In this document: one piece after another, positions 60,621 to 64,000 of the stretch
How positions within the stretch are numbered: the stretch's first letter is position 1
How the letters are laid out: each line of letters opens with the position of its first letter
Source of the DNA: Clostridium lundense DSM 17049
Lineage (GTDB): Bacteria; Bacillota; Clostridia; Clostridiales; Clostridiaceae
Reading direction: 5' to 3'
Length of the DNA: 64,000 nt
Assembly (NCBI RefSeq): GCF_000619945.1
Contig: NZ_JHVC01000018.1
Location: 1-64,000 of the forward strand
The notes under the pieces: model-generated
The model's database searches: none
The model's input: only the letters and a program-made list of their open reading frames with translations
Told to the model about the DNA's origin: nothing
Made by a program: the position numbers and the translations under genes

Positions 60621-60751
60621 AAATTGAGTAATATAACTTATTTTAGCATATTTGGTTATGTAATTGAAATACTTATGAAGTATAGTGGATAAAATTAAGT
60701 TGAATGGATAGAATGAAAGAAGGTTGAAAAGGCATAAGGAGAAGTGATGGC

Positions 60752-61261
60752 ATGAGAGTATTGGAAAGCAAGAGACTAATTTTGAGACCTTGGAAAATCT
60801 CTGATTTAGATGATTTGCATGAATTGACATCTAATAAAGAGGTAGCAAGTCTAGCAGGATTTAATGTGAAGAATAATAAGATGGATACTTTAAATATTTT
60901 GCAACAATTTATTATAGATTCAGCTAGCTCATTATGGGCAATTGAGCTAAAGAGTTTAAATAAAGTAATTGGGTGGGTTGAATTACATAAATTTTTAGAA
61001 AAAATGAATGAGGATTGGAAAGAAATAGGGTTTGCTTTATCACAAAAATACTGGGGGCAAGCACTAATGCCAGAAGCAGTTAAAGAAGTACTTAATTATG
61101 GATTTAAAGAAGAAAAAATTAATTCTATAGTATGTTCACATTTTATAAATAATATTAGATCTAAAAGAGTAATTGAAAAATGTGGTTTTAAGTATGCCAA
61201 AGGAACTAATGATAAACTTTATTACTTTCTCAATAAAGTTGACTTTGAATTAATAAGCTAA
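60752..61261 (+). CDS. GNAT-family N-acetyltransferase (RimJ/RimL type)
   Basis: A 169-residue enzyme. SKRLILRPWKISDLDDLHEL at the N-terminus, GFALSQKYWGQALMPEAVKE for the acetyl-CoA loop, and NIRSKRVIEKCGFKYAKGTN near the end are the RimJ/RimL hallmarks. It transfers acetyl from acetyl-CoA to an amine; the substrate is unknown. RBS AGGAGAAG. Confidence 0.92.
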   Translation: MRVLESKRLILRPWKISDLDDLHELTSNKEVASLAGFNVKNNKMDTLNILQQFIIDSASSLWAIELKSLNKVIGWVELHKFLEKMNEDWKEIGFALSQKYWGQALMPEAVKEVLNYGFKEEKINSIVCSHFINNIRSKRVIEKCGFKYAKGTNDKLYYFLNKVDFELIS

Positions 61262-61314
61262 AGTAGTAGAAAGCGGATAAATTTATCCGATAGATATACG
61301 AAGGGGGTTTTAGT

Positions 61315-61833
61315 ATGGAGTTAATTAAAGATATTCATGAAGATGAATTTGGAGATATGGAGGGGCAAGTTTATTTTAAGTTTTTTAATAAATATATTGA
61401 TATAAATTTTGAAAAAGATGTTTCAATGGATTATGTTGTGCAGAATGTTAAATATTTAAATTCAATAAGTGCAGATGTTATTTTGAAATTATGTGAGTAT
61501 TCATTTATATATTGTAAAGATTTTACTAAAGCATATCCAGATATTCAGTATAATGAAGGATTAGTAGAAATTTTAAAGCCTTTAGAGGTTCTAAAATACA
61601 TGGAGATATGTAGTTTAAAAGTAGACATGCCACAAGATGACACAACATGTGTATTAAATCTTAGTGGTGGATGTGATTGGGAAGATGAGGAAGGAATGCA
61701 ATGGCTTATTAGAGATGATGAAGTTATATATGTTGGATCATGGGATGATTTAGATCCATGGATGGAAAACTTGGACAAAGGTTGGTGCAATTATGTAACA
61801 GGGTGGCGTTTAAATTCTTATGATTTTTTATAG
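61315..61833 (+). CDS. DUF6985-like protein
   Basis: A 172-residue acidic soluble protein. VYFKFFNKYIDINFEKDVSM, GGCDWEDEEGMQWLIRDDEV and a pattern of Trp and Asp toward the C-terminus recall DUF6985, which includes immunity-like proteins of bacterial toxin systems. No toxin gene is near. RBS AAGGGGG. The family call is from memory of the pattern. Confidence 0.65.
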   Translation: MELIKDIHEDEFGDMEGQVYFKFFNKYIDINFEKDVSMDYVVQNVKYLNSISADVILKLCEYSFIYCKDFTKAYPDIQYNEGLVEILKPLEVLKYMEICSLKVDMPQDDTTCVLNLSGGCDWEDEEGMQWLIRDDEVIYVGSWDDLDPWMENLDKGWCNYVTGWRLNSYDFL

Positions 61834-62033
61834 TGAAGTTTATTTTTACTCATAAATCTTTTTAATAACTTAGCATTGCTTTAATACGCACAGCATCCTA
61901 CGCAGAAATTGTATCTATGGTGGTTGCGAGAAATACTCATTGGTTAGCATGATCGTAATGGTTGAAATACTCAATAAAAAGGTGAACGAATGCTGTTAAT
62001 AGAAAACTATTTATATTATGAGGAGGGGAAAAA

Positions 62034-62936
62034 ATGAAAAAACATATCGATCTGCATATGCACTCAATTTATAGCGACGATGGAGAATTTACGCCTTCCC
62101 AGTTAGTTTACCAGTGCAAGCAGGCAGGTATCCGTATTATGTCTATTTCAGATCATAACTGTGTAAAGTCAAACAAGGAAGCCGAAGTAGAAGCACACAA
62201 GGCGGGCATTCAGTATATTCCTGCTATTGAGATTGATTGTACCTACAAGGATGTAAATTTGCATGTGCTTGGATATGGAATTAATTATGAAAGCCAAGAA
62301 TTTGCCATGATAGAAGAAAATGTGGTCACACAGGAATTGAAAGCATCACAAGAAAGATTAAAGTTGACGCATCAACTGGGTTTTCAGATTACTCAAGATG
62401 AGTTGAAAGCTGTTTCTAATAAAGGCTATGGGAAAAACATTTGGACTGGTGAAATGATTGCGGAAGTTCTTCTTCAAAAAGAAAAATACCTTAACAATGA
62501 ATTACTTAAGCCTTACCGCAGTGGAGGTTTGCGTAGTGATAACCCTTATGTTAATTTTTATTGGGATTATTATTCACAGGGAAAGCTTTGTTATGCAGAA
62601 ATTAAATTTCCCACTCTTGAAGAAATTATAGGAATAATTCATAAAAATGGAGGTAAAGCGGTGCTGGCACATCCGGGAAACAATCTAAAGGGAAAGTTTG
62701 AATTATTTGATGATATAGTTTTATGTGGTATTGATGGTGTAGAAGCTTTCAGCAGTTACCATAACATAACAAATGCCTATAATTTTTACGTTAGATCACA
62801 AAAATATTCGCTTTTGGTTACCTGCGGAAGTGACTATCATGGAAAAACAAAGCCTTCTATACAGCTTGGCGAAAGTGGATGTTTTATTGATGAGAAAGAA
62901 ATTGAAACACAATTATTAAACTTTGAGCTTTTATAA
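62034..62936 (+). CDS. PHP-domain metal-dependent phosphoesterase
   Basis: A 300-residue protein. KKHIDLHMHSIYSDDGE and MSISDHNCVKSNKEAEV are PHP motifs I and II; AIEIDCT, HLNxHVLGYG-like and VLAHPGNN and CGSDYHGKT supply the further His and Asp metal ligands. The domain spans nearly the whole protein with a helical insertion at about 100-190. Its substrate is probably a phosphorylated small molecule or nucleotide. Codon use looks less A/T-biased than its neighbours (more CTG, GCG, CCG), which suggests transfer. RBS GAGGAGGGG. Confidence 0.9.
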   Translation: MKKHIDLHMHSIYSDDGEFTPSQLVYQCKQAGIRIMSISDHNCVKSNKEAEVEAHKAGIQYIPAIEIDCTYKDVNLHVLGYGINYESQEFAMIEENVVTQELKASQERLKLTHQLGFQITQDELKAVSNKGYGKNIWTGEMIAEVLLQKEKYLNNELLKPYRSGGLRSDNPYVNFYWDYYSQGKLCYAEIKFPTLEEIIGIIHKNGGKAVLAHPGNNLKGKFELFDDIVLCGIDGVEAFSSYHNITNAYNFYVRSQKYSLLVTCGSDYHGKTKPSIQLGESGCFIDEKEIETQLLNFELL

Positions 62937-63031
62937 ATATATTGAATACCTAACAGATAATAAATACCCATTACAGGAGGGTCTATTATTTTAATTGTTA
63001 ACAAAATATACGCGCATAGGAGAGATAGAAT

Positions 63032-63478
63032 ATGTTTAGAATAGAGGAGTTTGCAAATTTAAATAAAATATCTATAAAAACTCTTAGATATTATGATGAA
63101 CTAGGACTTTTAAAACCTATGGAAGTTGATTGGCAAACAGGTTATAGGTATTATTCAGCAAAACAACTTCCAAGGCTAAACGGAATACTAGCTTTAAAAG
63201 ATTTGGGATTTTCATTAAATCAAATTGGTAATGTAATTGATAATGAGGAATCTAGGGATATTGTACTTTCAATGCTAGATGAAAAAAAGAAAGAAATTAA
63301 TGATACCATAAATTCTGAAAATATAAGTATGACATATAATGCTTTAATTAAATGGATTGAAGAAAATGGTTATAAAATTGCAGGATCTAATAGGGAATTA
63401 TATTTAGAAGGGGAATGGTCAACTCCAAATATTCAGGAATATATTACTGAAATTCAGATACCTGTTGAAAAAATTTAA
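63032..63478 (+). CDS. MerR-family regulator with a shortened ligand domain
   Basis: A 148-residue regulator. The winged HTH is complete (EFANLNKISIKTLRYYDELG, TGYRYYSAKQLPRLNGILAL), followed by the start of the dimer helix (DEKKKEINDTINSENI). The C-terminal 50 residues (YNALIKWIEENGYKIAGSNR, ELYLEGEWSTP, EYITEIQIPVEKI) match the end of a GyrI-like effector domain. About 100 residues expected in between in BltR/TipA-type regulators (about 270 long) are absent while the frame stays open, pointing to an in-frame deletion. RBS AGGAGAG. Confidence 0.85.
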   Translation: MFRIEEFANLNKISIKTLRYYDELGLLKPMEVDWQTGYRYYSAKQLPRLNGILALKDLGFSLNQIGNVIDNEESRDIVLSMLDEKKKEINDTINSENISMTYNALIKWIEENGYKIAGSNRELYLEGEWSTPNIQEYITEIQIPVEKI

Positions 63479-63498
63479 AATTAAATAGCTCTATAATA

Positions 63499-63548
63499 AA
63501 AAACTTTTTGGCTAAATATAAAAGAATGCCAAAGAGTTTTTTGTTTAT
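63499..63548 (+). terminator. rho-independent terminator after the MerR gene
   Basis: AAAACTTTTTGGC and GCCAAAGAGTTTT pair with a 15-base loop, followed by TTGTTTATTTT. Confidence 0.8.
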
Positions 63549-63665
63549 TTTCATGTTATGGTAATGTGATATAATTAATCCATAATATCATTAAAGTACT
63601 ATTTAAGGCATAGGGAGAAGTGATCTTTAGATTTGACTAGAGTTTACTTAAAGGGGGGAAGTACA

Positions 63666-63866
63666 ATGAAGAAAAATATTATTTATTGGGGAATTTGCAT
63701 AGCTTTTTTTAAAGCTTATTTTGATATATTAAGATTTATATGGAACAGTTTTGTACCGTTTAATACTATGAGAGATGTGATAGCTTTTTTCATTCTTGTA
63801 TGTCTTAACATTCCACTTTCATTGATAAGTACAGAAAAGGTAATTGAAATAATAAAAAGAAAATAA
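63666..63866 (+). CDS. small membrane protein
   Basis: A 66-residue protein with two predicted membrane segments (about 5-22 and 38-56). The frame opens at 63633, but AAAGGGGGG lies inside it, so ATG 63666 is used. Not recognised. It may be an accessory membrane peptide for the cut-off gene that follows. Confidence 0.7.
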   Translation: MKKNIIYWGICIAFFKAYFDILRFIWNSFVPFNTMRDVIAFFILVCLNIPLSLISTEKVIEIIKRK

Positions 63867-63928
63867 GAATAAATATCAAAAAATTATTTTTGTATAACAT
63901 TTTCATAATAAAGGGAGAGGGGTATATC

Positions 63929-64000
63929 ATGACTGAATGTAGAGAAATATATTTAAATGATAGTGATTGGAAAGAAAAATTAAGAAATTTAATTAATTAT
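63929..64000 (+). CDS. start of a gene running off the right edge
   Basis: ATG 63929 with AAGGGAGAGGGG upstream and 24 open codons (MTECREIYLNDSDWKEKLRN). Too short to classify. Confidence 0.6.
   Translation, partial: MTECREIYLNDSDWKEKLRNLINY

Noticed and set aside
61834..62033. Degenerate coding region before the PHP gene
   Set aside because: All frames are closed within short distances and no family remnant could be read.

Overview
This is an AT-rich (by eye about 28-30 % G+C) stretch of a low-GC Gram-positive chromosome. Strong AGGAGG-type ribosome binding sites, sporulation genes, the SCIFF peptide and its maturase, and the gene order bofC-like/ruvAB/queA/tgt/yajC/scfAB/secDF/recJ-like/apt/relA/dtd/hemZ/aspS all point to Clostridium sensu stricto. 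The exact species is not decided by the sequence; a proteolytic C. botulinum / C. sporogenes-type genome is my best guess.

Layout. (1) 1-830: the 5' end of an IS256-family transposase running off the left edge, then a lipoprotein. (2) 1.1-19.4 kb: a conserved housekeeping block on the + strand: BofC-like protein, Holliday-junction helicase, queuosine modification, Sec accessory proteins, SCIFF ranthipeptide, a degenerate RecJ-like protein, purine salvage, (p)ppGpp synthesis, D-Tyr-tRNA deacylase, HemZ, AspRS and a 6S RNA. (3) 19.4-27.3 kb: accessory genes: BrnQ, NDK, several very small proteins, a DUF2157/GDYXXLXY pair, and a DMT transporter read from behind two complete glycine riboswitches in series. 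(4) 27.5-41.1 kb: envelope and signalling: a two-component system with a LolA-like lipoprotein, DsrE protein, G5/3D-domain protein, ECF sigma with DUF4179 anti-sigma, erythromycin-esterase-like protein, subtilase, membrane MutS-like ATPase. (5) 41.1-42.7 kb: FMN-riboswitch/RibU and a LysE exporter. (6) 43-49.5 kb: a ferric/phosphonate-type ABC importer with its own YesM/YesN-type two-component system. (7) 49.7-53.6 kb: two SPOCS-type proteins, a Cys-rich protein, a CtsR-box-controlled Hsp20, a six-repeat Trp-rich propeller-like protein and an initiator tRNA. (8) 53.7-59.5 kb: a cobalamin riboswitch followed by a nitrogenase-like reductase (NifH-like plus two component-1-like proteins, one of only a single domain) and a BtuFCD/FecBCDE-type importer. 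(9) 59.6-64 kb: mixed accessory genes, including a MerR regulator that seems to have lost the middle of its ligand domain.

The strongest candidate for an undescribed system is region 8. A perfect sigma-A promoter and a B12 riboswitch with its own terminator drive one operon that couples a nitrogenase-family electron-transfer ATPase and its catalytic partner to a corrinoid-type importer. This suggests reductive chemistry on an imported corrinoid or related tetrapyrrole; the substrate is inference. Secondary points of interest are the serial glycine riboswitches, the RecJ-like protein with its metal-ligand motifs substituted, a ribosome-binding-site hairpin in front of the TIGR04086 gene, and the two-blade DNA duplications in the propeller-like gene.
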